Shown: piece after piece, positions 37,031-47,449 of the stretch | Layout of the letters: the number at the start of each line of letters is the position of its first letter | How positions within the stretch are numbered: the first letter of the stretch is position 1 | NCBI GenBank assembly: GCA_027924645.1 | Contig: BSBN01000888.1 | Coordinates: forward strand, 17,992,501 to 18,056,500 | Source of the DNA: Cunninghamia lanceolata | Taxonomy: Eukaryota; Streptophyta; Pinopsida; Cupressales; Cupressaceae | DNA length: 64,000 bases | Reading direction: 5' to 3' | Position numbers and translations under genes: made by a program | Notes under the pieces: generated by a model | Seen by the model: only the letters and a program-made list of their open reading frames with translations | Told to the model about the DNA's origin: nothing | Databases searched by the model: none

Positions 37031-38148
37031 ATTTTGTGATGATATGTTACCCCTTGGCTCTTAAAAGGTATTTGACAAGTGAGAGAATGTTAGGGAATTA
37101 GGTGTCTCATCCTTGTAAATTTCCTAAGTTTATGTATTTATTATTAAACATTTTCCTATAATTACTTGGTAAATTTTATAATGTATTTTTGTTAGAACAA
37201 GTTGTTAGCTTATGGATTCTCAGCACAGCAATGAGAGATGGTGTTTTCCACAATATTGGCCTTCAATGAGAGACTATAATATGGTTTTTTTGTTGGAGTC
37301 TTCGATGTAGCTGTAATGAAGAAAAATAAGGTGACTGTAAAAGCCAAGAACTTGTTTCGAGATAGGATAAGAAGAGATAACATAGAGACTTTTAATTATT
37401 ATCTAAGTAACTATGGAGATCTATTATCTCCTTCACAAATAGATAGGACATTTAAGATTTCAGAGGGCCTTAGATATCAATGGTATCTCTGTGAGCCCAT
37501 TAACTGAATGTAGTTTCTTGGCACACTTGATTGATTTGATAGGTTGTCTCTTTTTTTTTATGTTTTAATGAAAAGCGAGCTACCACCTTTGGTAGTGATT
37601 GTTGATAAAGAAATAATTTGTTTTTATTAAATAATTTTTGTCCACCAAAATGTGGCCTGAGACTTTAAATTGGAACTTATCCCACATGTCAGTACCTTGA
37701 ATAATGAGTTTCAATATGTCATAGAGGAGCTCATTTATTGATAAAATGTAGATCACATATTTATAGAGATTCTATGACAATTGTAAGAGCCATAAATAGG
37801 AGGGAGTTATTGGAAATCTAAACTAGCTATGACATTTATCATAAAGTGCCTTATTTAGACTAGCTATTGTTGGAAAATCTAGGTACCCAAGTTGAGTGAA
37901 TGCCTTATGATAGATTGAATGATAACGGTGACAGATTCTTTGAACGTTGTAAGAGTCTAGTTTTAGCTAAGTGCTATTATTATTTTGTAAATAGGTAATC
38001 CCACAATAATGAGTCCCACCTTTTCACCAAGATGGACACTGATATCAGCATTTTTAACTAAATCTTCACTTTCTAAGACATATAGAAGTTAAAATATTAA
38101 GAATTTGAAGATGATGCAAACTAGTGATTTTTGGTAATTTATGTGTAG

Positions 38149-38151
<3 letters not shown>
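37031..38151. other. Downstream flank of the old copia element
   Basis: Probably 3' LTR of the old copia element plus older DNA. A 63-codon open frame at 37316-37507 is not recognised. TTATTTAATAATT-type AT-rich DNA otherwise. Confidence 0.4.

Positions 38152-38195
<44 letters not shown>
38152..38195. repeat. (TA)n microsatellite
   Basis: About 22 uninterrupted TA units, ending 25 bp before the LTR element at 38221. Confidence 0.95.
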
Positions 38196-38197
<2 letters not shown>

Positions 38198-38215
38198 AAA
38201 TAAATTGTGAATCTT

Positions 38216-38220
38216 TCAAT
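38216..38220 (+). repeat. Target-site duplication TCAAT (left)
   Basis: TCAAT precedes the LTR start TGTTTAGGGT and recurs at 45055-45059 after the LTR end TTACA. Confidence 0.85.
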
Positions 38221-39470
38221 TGTTTAGGGTAAAATATGGATTGTTTAATGTTTAGTGTCTTAGATGTTTGGATCCTCCTTTCACCCTATACATTCAAGGA
38301 TCTAGGGTCAAGTGGAAATTCACTATCATACCCTCGATCACTATGAGATGCAGAAAATCTTGGATTAGGCAATTTAATTATAAATTTCTCTTCTCTTATG
38401 CTTAATTGACCATTAAAACACTAATTATACAAATACGGCAATAAACTGAAGCATAATGAAAAAATCTCTTGCAAACAGAAGTAAAATATCAAATCGCAGA
38501 GTACCTATTTTCCAGGTTACGAGGAGGAATAGTTGAGGACACTGGAGCGGGTGCCCAAGTCCAAGATGCTAGTTTCTTTTCAGGATCCTGACCTCCTTCT
38601 GACACTGATCAACACTGTAACTCCTTTTTTTCAAAATTTAGCTAAGGAGGACCCTAGAGTGAGCAACCAAGTCCTAGAAATGCTCTGGTGTCCTACTTCT
38701 CTTTAGACCTAGAATCTTTGATGTCTACTAATCCTTCCTGCAACTTCACTTTTCCCCAATTGTGACACCTGTAACCTACAATCGTAAGACTTTGGGAGGG
38801 GGTTTTGGTGTTTAGAGGCTTGCCTCAGTCAAGCCCTGGAGGACACTTAAGTCTGTGAACACCATTGTTAGAAAGAGAGTGCATGCCCTTGTGAGGCAGA
38901 GGCAAAAATCAAAAGAAATGATGATGAAAACACAACATAATGTCACCTTGTAGTGAAGCTCTCATGGGAGGAAGATGCTCTTCATCCCATGAGGAAATTG
39001 ATGCTCAAATCTACAAATACAAACACACAACCCACACAAGTCTACTCTTGCAACATAATAAAAGCCTTGAATCACCTTGGGAATGCCTAAAGTTCACAAT
39101 GATAATCTAGTTTACAAATGAATGCCTAAACATGCTTTTATATGCAACTACAAAGACTCCTGCTAAGATTTGTGTAATTCAAACTTACGGTGTCGGCAAA
39201 GGACCCAAATAATGGTCATAAACTGACACCTGGAAAATGGGGCTACCCCAAAATAGGGAAGAACTAAGGCAAGGATGCCTAACTCCTCCCCCATATTTTG
39301 GGTAGGGTACAGCTCAAGGCATCCTCCTAGGTACCATTTGTCATGTTACCTAGGGCTCATTCCATCGGGATGCCAAATTATGAAGTAAGATGTCCTGAAT
39401 GCATACAAAAGACCCGGAAGCTAAACCTTGTGAGGAAAAAGCCCCCAAGGGGACATTTTCTGACATTACA
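38221..39470 (-). repeat. 3' LTR of the protease-only element
   Basis: 1250 bp, plus-strand ends TGTTTAGGGTAAAATATGG and TGACATTACA. It matches 43807-45054 along its whole length with scattered differences, by eye about one in ten. Confidence 0.9.
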
Positions 39471-41554
39471 TTTAGCCCCCACTTTAATGTATGTATAAAT
39501 GCAAGGCCAATACATGCATTAAAGTAAGGTTAACAAACACAACAAACACATCAGGCATGGAGAAGACACGCCAATCACATGAAAAATAGTAACACGCACG
39601 CAAAACATGGAGAAGATAGTTACAGTCACGAAGAACACAGAGAAGATAGTAATTGCATAGAAGACACATTAATGCATAGAAGACATGGATGATTCTTTTC
39701 TTTTCTTTTTTTCATATATATGAAATGTAGATGCAAGGACTAGAAAGTAAACAAACCTCCCATAATACATGATGCACTCATCAAAAAGGTCTTTGTATAA
39801 ATGTGGCAACACACACGCAAGACATGCAAAACCTCCCAAAATGTAGGAAGCACAAATCTAATGCGCTGGTCTTTATACTACATATGGGGCAACAAACACA
39901 CGAAACAAAACAAGCACGCCAAAACACACACACTTGAAGACACAGATAAAACACAATAGACAAGCAATGGAGTATACCTATTTCTAGGTCCAACACAATC
40001 TTAAGCACATTATAGGAACACACTGATGATTGTACTTCACCACAATAATCCTTGAAGACACACTTAAGGGTTGAGTTAGTCACAGAACCACTCCCTGCCT
40101 CCAGAGAGGACTTTTCAAAATGACAGGATGATGCAATCTACTCCAAATAATACATCATCCCCGCCTTTACAAATGGCTTAAGAAAAAGGATATGCTTGAT
40201 AGCCCACCTCCACAGAGGGCTTACATGATTGATTGATTGATTGCAACAAACTCAAGATGCATGATGCACTCATCACATAGGTCTTTGCATCTGAGGACAA
40301 ACACATTGCTAACATCTATAACAGACAACTTACCTTATATATAACCCCACCTTAAGGTGGTTGATATCAGGTATTGATATCAAGCATGTTAAGGTAGGAA
40401 GAAAACACACAAGGGAACATCGACTTTCACAAAGCCCATGCCCCTCGGAGGTGACATGTACTTTACAATCACCAAATGTTCCCACAAACACATCCCTACA
40501 AGAAACATGTTAGTGTTTACAACATCATAATAAAAAACAATATCAATGAATATGATTAACAACACAAAGAGATAAGGTTATACTCTAAATCCAGAGTTTG
40601 AGGATAACCGTAGGGCTATATCACAAAGCTCTCTGAATTGAGTACCACCAAAGCTAGATTCAGAGACAAACAAAGGTGCACGGAGCAGTAGTATTGTTAA
40701 GGTTTGCAAATGTGATAGAAACATCATTAAATTCACTACGCGGAAAGCACAAGGGCTTCCATTAGCTAAGCGTTAGATAAGATATACAACCCCATCATCA
40801 TTTTAGGACCTAAGTCCATTTTTTGATTGCTCTCAAAAGGGACACTAGGTCTGCATTAGTGTAAATGTTTTTTGTCATCCACCTGCTAGATAGAAACACT
40901 AGAGGAAGGGAAACAATAAATAAGAGAGGAGAAACAAGTGTCTTAGGAACAGTCATGTAGGAGGGTTCCCCCAAGTCACCAACCACAACACTATGTCTTT
41001 AAGACACAACACACAATGATGAAATCAGAGAGAGAGGCAATATAGAAGAATGATGATACAAATAGAAGAATGTTTCAACAGATGTGGTCGCCTAGTATCC
41101 TGGACCTTACAAGAGAATCAAGGGTCATCCCAGGAGACCTAAACAACACAACACATCACAAGGGAAGCACATCATGAGAGAGATAAATAGTTAGAGATAC
41201 TTACTTGTAGGGCCTTCATGCTAAGTCTCATCATCGATTAAATCATCATCATCCTCCCACTCCCTAATGTTAGAGGAAAGTGGGACATAGGGTACCATAG
41301 CCAAATTCATGTCTTCCTCATCATGTTGTTAATTGTTAGGATCATTATTGTTTGGTTGTATTTTAGGATCAATGGTTTCTTATTGAGAGGCAAGGTTTAT
41401 GGCATATTCTTGTCTTCTTTTTCTTCTTTCTCTTTCTTTTCTATTTCTCTTTCTTCGACCACTTATCTTTTGTAAGACAGGGCCTTGCTCTTTCATAGCT
41501 TTTTTGCAATTTAGAAGATGAAGCACTATGATCAAACCTCATTTGTCATGGTGG
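39471..41554. other. 3' non-coding interior of the protease-only element
   Basis: Begins with the polypurine tract (39471-39488). Short dispersed repeats with GATGCACTCATCA and GGTCTTTGTAT-like text occur near 39771, 39870 and 40262. A GATT run sits at 40226. No coding domains seen on either strand. Confidence 0.6.
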
Positions 41555-42334
41555 AATGTTTCATTGTTGACAATGACCTTCCAATCCTTGTAAGGATTTC
41601 GAGGGAGAAACCTCAGCATAGGGACCTTGTCCTTTCGGTCTAAAGTTCTCTTCACATGCGGGTTGTTTCTCTTTTGTTGTTTCTTGTATAGAAGGACTAG
41701 GTATTGGATGTAACAGTTTTGCCTTGTAGTTTCTATAGCCCAAGAATGTAAAGTTTGTTCCTAGTTCTAGTTTGTTGTTATTTTTGTTGCAAAAGTAATC
41801 CAATGTAAAATGATGTTTTGTACTTGAAGGCTTGTATGTATTTCAGGGAATGACATGCACTTGTCCGTTCAAAGGAAATTTTACACATTTATATATAGTT
41901 GAAGCGACAACTTTCGTAACCTTTAACCAAGGGATTCCAAGTTTGATTTCAAAGGTATCAGAAGTGGAGGTAACATCAAACCATTGCTCAACATGTTTCT
42001 CAAATACAGTTACCAATAATGATATCTTACCCAAAGGCTTGACAAAGGTTCCCTTATGTGTGTTAATCATCATGTTCAAGGGATCATAAGAACCTTGCAT
42101 TAGTTGGTGTGAAAAGAGGTACTCTTCAGTAGAAACATTAGTCATGAAATTAGGATCAATAAGAGTTCCATCCATAGGATTTCCTATTATTTTCACAGTG
42201 ATGTAAAGAGGTCCTGCATAATCTCCAATTGTTCTATCATGAGGTGTAAATACAATTTTAGGTTTAGGGACTTTTCATTTCATGTAAGGTCTAGGAGGGG
42301 ACCTATTGTTGTTGTTGTTGTTATTAGAGGCCAT
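41555..42334 (-). pseudogene. Retropepsin-like protein of the non-autonomous element
   Basis: The start is ATG at 42334 (minus): MASNNNNNNNRSPPRPYMK, then a TGA, then KVPKPKIVFTPHDRTIGDYA. The domain runs GNPMDGTLIDPNFMTNVSTE, YLFSHQLMQGSYDPLNMMI, VKPLGKISLLVTVF and EIKLGIPWLKVTK, then SPSIQETTKEKQPACEE after a second TGA at 41845. The layout L-I-D-P, S/T-x-E-Y-L and L-G-x-P-W-L-K is that of Ty3/gypsy retropepsins: an active-site Asp, then the psi-loop I-x-L-G-x-P-W. The residue after the Asp is Pro rather than Ser or Thr. About 260 codons including two stops. No gag or pol neighbours. It may once have encoded a stand-alone protein. Confidence 0.6.
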
Positions 42335-42399
42335 GTTTCTATTTCTCAAATCAAATTTGAAAACTTTTCCAAAAGTATGTCAAAGATAAGTGCGAAGCG

Positions 42400-43190
42400 A
42401 TATACCCCAAAATAGCCTCAAATGCTTGATTTTTGTAATCTTTTCAATGCAAATGAATGAAGGAAAGGATGTTGTAAGGATTTTGATCAAGGGAATAAAA
42501 TTATATGTCTGATATAAGTCCTAAACATCAATATGATCCTTCTCAACACACCCTTGATGGATATCCAAGATAATGCCAAGTCAAAATATAGTGAAAATAT
42601 GTCAAAATAGGCACTTTTTTCACCAAAACTCAATGCAAAAGAGCATAACAAAGGGTGTTGTGAGGAAAATGGTGATGAATAGAAAATAATATCAGTAAAA
42701 ATAGCCATTGAATGATAACATATCCATCGCAACACACTTTTAGTGCCACTTAAGGTAAAACCCTAGTGAAAATATAGCAAAAATAGGCTATTTTTCACGG
42801 TTTTTCAATTCCAAGACCTAGCAAAGTGGGTGTTGTAAGGAATTTTAGGATGTAAAAAAAATAAAATCAATAATATCAGTCAACTCAATTCATAAAATTG
42901 ATCACAACACGCTTGGCGTGCAAACTAGGTCAAACCTAAGGGTAAGAATAGACAAAACGTGTAGTTTTTCACTGAATTTTCAGTAGAAGAGCCCATTGAA
43001 AGGGTGTTGTGAACAATTTTAGGAGGGGTAGAAAATGTTTACCCTGATAACAGCAAATTAATGCAAAATACCTTTCACAACATGCCTATGGTGCAAGTTT
43101 ATGGAGTTGACAAGGCCAAATTTAGTGAAAATCATTGTTTTTGAAGCCCTAGGTTTTAGATCTTGGGACAACATGCTATGTGAATGTTTT
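42400..43190 (-). repeat. ~175 bp tandem repeat array, four diverged units
   Basis: The marker GTTGTAAGGA or GTTGTGAGGA occurs at 42471, 42657, 42833 and 43006 (spacing 186, 176 and 173 bp). Each unit also has a C(A/T)CAACA(C/T) stretch, TAGTGAAAAT(A/C)TAG and a CAAAAATAGGC/TTTTTCAC segment. It lies between the 5' LTR and the protease-like gene, in the untranslated leader. Confidence 0.75.
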
Positions 43191-43806
43191 AAAGTCTGAT
43201 TTATGATGGAAATTAATTACTCTCAGATCTAAAAATTATTTTCAAGCTCTAATATGCAAAATGCCAATGCAAATCTAACGAAAATGCATGAAAATTGCTA
43301 GTTTTTGTTGAAATTTTCTATGCAAAAATGCAAATATTTTGAATCTAAATGCAAATTTGCACTAAAATGCCAAACTACAGCCAAATAAAAATTTGAATGA
43401 ACCTCTAAAAGGAGTAGATAAATCTGAAAGAAGATTTTTCCTACTAACCCTAGGTTTTGGAATTACTAGGTTTAATGAAAATTGTCAAAATTTCTACAAA
43501 AGCTTAGCTAATTAATGATGAAAATGCAATGCAAATTATTGAATTTTTGTGTTTTTCTGTAGTTTATATCAGCTCTGATGTTAAAAACATGAATTAGGGA
43601 AATTTATAAATAATTGATGCAATTTAGTGATCTATATGAAAATGCAAGCTAGGGTTTTCAAATTTTTGCAAATTTTTCATTTTTTTTTTATAATTTTCTC
43701 AATGCAATAAGATGAAAGACTATATGAATGAATGAAATCAATCCAAATTTGAAGACACACACTTAGGAAGTTTCAATTTAAGTCCAAAAACATGGGTTCA
43801 CCAAAA

Positions 43807-45054
43807 TGTTTAGGGTAAACTATGGATTGCTTAATGTTTAGTGTCTTAGATGTTTGAATCCTCCTTTCACCCTATACATTAAAGGATCTAGGGTCAAGTG
43901 CCAATTCACTATGATACCCTGGATCACTGTGAGATGTAGGGAAGCTTGGATTACAGAATTTAATTATCAATTTCTCTTCTCTTATACTTAATTGACCATT
44001 AAAACCCTAATTATGCAAATACGACAATAAACTGACGAATACAGAAAAAGCTCTTGCAGAAGCAAGTAAAATATCAAATCACAAAGTACCTATTTTTGAG
44101 GTTCTAAGGCAAAATAGTCAGCGATATTGGAGTGGGTGTCCAAGTTCAAGATGCTAGTTTCTTTGCGGGATCCTAACCTCCTTCCGACACTGATCAACAC
44201 TGTAACTCCTATTTCTAGAAATTCATCAGTGGAGGACACTAGAATGAGCGCCCAAGTCCTAGAAATGCTTTAGTGTCCTTCTTCTCTTTACATCTGGAAT
44301 CTTTGATGTCTGTTAATCCTTCCTGCAACTTCACTTTTACCAAATGTGACACCTATAACCTGCAATCACAAGACTTTGGGAGGCGGTTGTGGTGTTTAGA
44401 GGCTTGCCTCAGTCAAGCCCTAGAGGACACTTAAGTCTCTGAACACCACTGTCAAATAAAAAGTGCATGCCCTTGTGAGGTAGGGGCAAAAACTAAAATA
44501 AATGATGATGAAAACACAATATAATGTCACCTTGTAGTGAAGCTCTCATGGGAGGAAGATGCTCTTCATTCCATGAGGAAATTGATGCTCAAATCTGCAA
44601 ATACAAACACACAAACCACACAAGTCTACTCTTGCAACACAATGAAAGCCTTGAATCACCTTGAGAATGCCTAAAGTTCACAATGATCATCTAGTTTACA
44701 AATGAATGCCTAAACATTCTTTTATATGCAACTACAAACACTCTTGCCAAGATTTTCATAATTTAAACTTATCGTGACGACAAAGGACCCAAATAACGGT
44801 CATAAACTGACACCCAAAAAATGGGGCTGCCCCAAAATAGGGTAGGACTAGAGTGTGGGCACCCAAATCCTCCCCCCTATTTTGCGCAATGTATAGCTCA
44901 AGGGGTCCTCCTAGGCCCCATTTGTCATGTTACCTAGGGCTCATTCCATCGGGATGCTAAATTATGAAGTAAGATGTCCTAAACACATGGAAAAGACCCG
45001 GTAGCTAAACCTTATGAGGGAAAAGCCCCCAAGGGGACATTTTTTGATGTTACA
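43807..45054 (-). repeat. 5' LTR of the protease-only element
   Basis: 1248 bp partner of 38221-39470, plus-strand ends TGTTTAGGGTAAACTATGG and TGATGTTACA. On the minus strand the interior begins TTTTGGTGAACCCATG. This is the primer-site position but does not match the initiator-Met site, so another tRNA may have been used. Confidence 0.9.
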
Positions 45055-45059
45055 TCAAT
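45055..45059 (+). repeat. Target-site duplication TCAAT (right)
   Basis: Right partner of 38216-38220. Confidence 0.85.
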
Positions 45060-46348
45060 GTCTTCTTTATAACTAGTTTTTAATAGTAAACAACATTTTC
45101 AAAAAGTAACGTTTATGTCATGAAGCATAATTTTTTTCTATAGAGGATAAAATTCTATTTTTTTAAATATTGGTTTTTAACTTCAATATCTAGTGTATGG
45201 ATATGTTTTCATAATATTTTGTTACTGAGAGCAAAGAAATTGAATGAAGATAAAAACACAAAATACATGCATACAAACACAAATCTTAACCTTCAAAGTG
45301 ATCTCCTCCTCCTAGATAAGGTGGAGAGCCTAGAACCCAAAGACTCTTTCTTTACCCATGGTTTTACTATGTGAAATGCTCTCAACTAGACTACAAATCA
45401 CTAAAACCTAGCTGAACTGATGAAGAGATGGAGAGATTTTGGCATAATAAGTTTTCTTAATGATCAAATGACTTTGATGAGGGTATATTTATAGGCTTTT
45501 TGGAGGGATATTTGATCCAAGGGTTGAAATTCATTTTGGAAATTAATCGATGAGGATGAATGTGAGGTGGAGGTCTTAGATTAGATCATGGAAAATGGAA
45601 GGATGAGAATAAAAGTAAATTTTAAATTCACCTTGGGAAGGTGTGTGTATTAAATGAGGGAAGATGAGGTGGATTTGATGTGAATTTTAAATTCACATGG
45701 GGAAGAGGTGAGGATTAAAAATGAGTTTTTAATTCATTTTGGTAATACTGGTAATTAATTAAAGTGGGTGGTGTAAGAGGTCATTTATGGAGTTTATGAC
45801 AAATGTACATAAAAAATTGTTCTATGTGGTATAAAAATCAATTTTTTACTTAGAGGATGTGGCAAGGAGTGTTAAACAAGGTTTGACCAAGGTGACAAGT
45901 CTTATTAATATGGCTGTAGTAAATTAGGAAGTGGGTTAATTAGGGGTTAAGATTAATTAAATGGTGTTTTATTTAATTAATCCTAAGTCTAGAGGATAGG
46001 CATGTCATACTAGCTAATTAAATAATAGGTATTTAATTAACTAGGGTAGGGATAGGCTAATGAATAGGCTAAATTAACTAGATAAACATAATTTACTAGA
46101 TAAATTGGGTTTAATGAAATAGGTGAATTAATCAAATAGATATTTGCACATTTATTTAATTAATTGGGTCAATGGAGCCATTGAATTAATTAAATTAATT
46201 CAATTTTAGGGGTGAAACGATGAATAATCAGGTGTTGGAGGTAATAATTAATTAAATAAAAATTTAATTAATTAATTAGAAGGGATATAAGTGATATTAG
46301 TCATATCGGAGGTTGATTCAATTGTGAAGACATTTTTAGGTGTCTGCA
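45060..46348 (-). repeat. Probable 3' LTR of the Tat-lineage element (left end not fixed)
   Basis: The right boundary GGTGTCTGCA at 46339-46348 reads TGCAGACACCTAAAAATGTC on the minus strand, a typical Ty3/gypsy LTR start. Next to it, at 46349-46362, the minus strand has the purine tract AAAGAAGGGTAGA. The interior is AT-rich, with many TTAATTAA-type runs at 45900-46280. The second LTR is outside the window, so the left end cannot be defined. Confidence 0.5.
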
Positions 46349-46630
46349 TCTACCCTTCTTTGACGTGGCATCGTGACCTAGCAGAGATATGGCGTCAAGT
46401 AAAAGAAAATTGCCCCAGCTGTCGGAAAAGAATGAAATGGATGAGGGATGCCCTCTCAAGAGGTTGGGTGAAAAAATATATTTTGTTAGGTGAGCTCTCG
46501 TAAGGAAGAAACAGGGGTGAAAAATGGATAGAGGACAAAAAAATAGGTTGATAGGAAGAAAAATGACCAAAAAAGATTAAAATTTGCACCTTGGGGAAGA
46601 GAAAGTGTGTTGAAGGATGACATGACCCTC

Positions 46631-46637
46631 TATAAAT
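46631..46637 (+). promoter_or_regulatory. TATA box upstream of the antisense mobile-domain gene
   Basis: CCCTCTATAAATAGAAATG is a strong plant TATA context on the plus strand, about 0.8 kb upstream of the mobile-domain coding region. An ATG at 46683 and a possible splice donor (GAGCAG|GTACGTGG, near 46787) follow. A possible acceptor (GGCTAATGTAG) ends near 47449. A transcript from here would run antisense to the retrotransposon. Inference only. Confidence 0.45.
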
Positions 46638-47009
46638 AGAAATGTGGGCCCAAAGTGCTAGATTTCCACTTATTGAGCGTACATGGAGGAGAGAAGAGGC
46701 AAGATGGCAAACTCGCTCTTACCACGTTTTGTACATTTGTCCAAGATTCTTCGCTCTTAAATGAGGTCACCAGTAGCTAGCGAGCAGGTACGTGGTTGAA
46801 CCCTAATCTTGTCAGTTTTTTCATTTTTTTTGTTTTTTGCATCTATGGTTTTTGGGAAATGTGAGCTATGGTTGGCACCAAATGGGGGGCCAAATGGTGC
46901 AAAACTATGGGTGGATCGACACCTTATGCAAATGGAGTGGTGCCAAGTGCGCCTAGGGTTTAGGTGCGCTTTGGTGCTAAAGTCTCAAACTGTGGAGCCA
47001 TCCTACTGA

Positions 47010-47298
47010 ATGGCACCACCTCTCCAGGTAGTGGCAGTAGCGCTATTGTTAAGAATGGTGATGCCTGAAAGGGGAGTGGTTCCACTTTTAGGAATGGTGT
47101 CACCCACAAGGGGAGCAGCGCCATTCTAAAGAATGGTGCCACCCATAGGGGGAGCAACACAATTCTTAAGAATGGCACCACTCATAGGGGGAGCAACGCC
47201 ACTCATTAGAGTGGCGCCACCAGAAGGGGTAACAGCACCACTCTTTAGAGTGGCGCCATACCTAAGATGGGTGGTACCATTTTCCAAAATGGCACCTT
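47010..47298 (+). repeat. 39-40 bp minisatellite with hairpin-forming units
   Basis: About six units of AAGAATGGTGCCACCCATAG followed by GGGGAGCAACGCCATTCT-like text start near 47051, 47090, 47130, 47169, 47209 and 47249. The junctions are self-complementary, for example GCCACTCATTAGAGTGGC. The unit length of 39 bp is in frame and encodes a 13-residue repeat on either strand. It lies between the TATA box and the mobile-domain coding region, probably in a leader or intron. Confidence 0.8.
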
Positions 47299-47449
47299 AA
47301 ATATGAAGGAAAAGGTGGTTGAGGGGGGCTGCTCCACGTTGGTGCTAAATGAGAAAGTTTGGCTTAGAAAATGAGGAAATCAGTGCTAAAATGACCTATT
47401 TGGAAGAAAAAGGAATTTTTTAACTAACCTTTAGCTTGGCTAATGTAGG

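Larger units (their letters stand above)
38221..45054 (-). mobile_element. LTR retrotransposon with only a protease-like gene
   Basis: A 6834 bp element with LTRs at 38221-39470 and 43807-45054 and TCAAT duplications. The minus-strand GTGGGGGCTAAA, just inside the left LTR, is a clear polypurine tract, so the element lies on the minus strand and the right LTR is its 5' LTR. The 4336 bp interior has no RT, RNase H or integrase. It holds a leader of about 1.5 kb with a tandem array (42400-43190), one frame coding an Asn run and a retropepsin-like domain (41555-42334), and about 2 kb of non-coding DNA. This looks like a non-autonomous Ty3/gypsy derivative that would depend on another element's enzymes; the protease resembles Tat-lineage proteases. 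Confidence 0.8.

Noticed and set aside
17960..38000. Possible LTR pair for the old copia element (17965-18020 against 37930-37985)
   Set aside because: A short similarity (AGATTCT...TAGTTTTAG...TGCTATTA) is visible but does not extend to the LTR ends, so the pairing is not supported.
46301..46589. Minus-strand Phe/Leu-rich open frames near the LTR end
   Set aside because: They cross the LTR boundary and polypurine tract and match no element domain.
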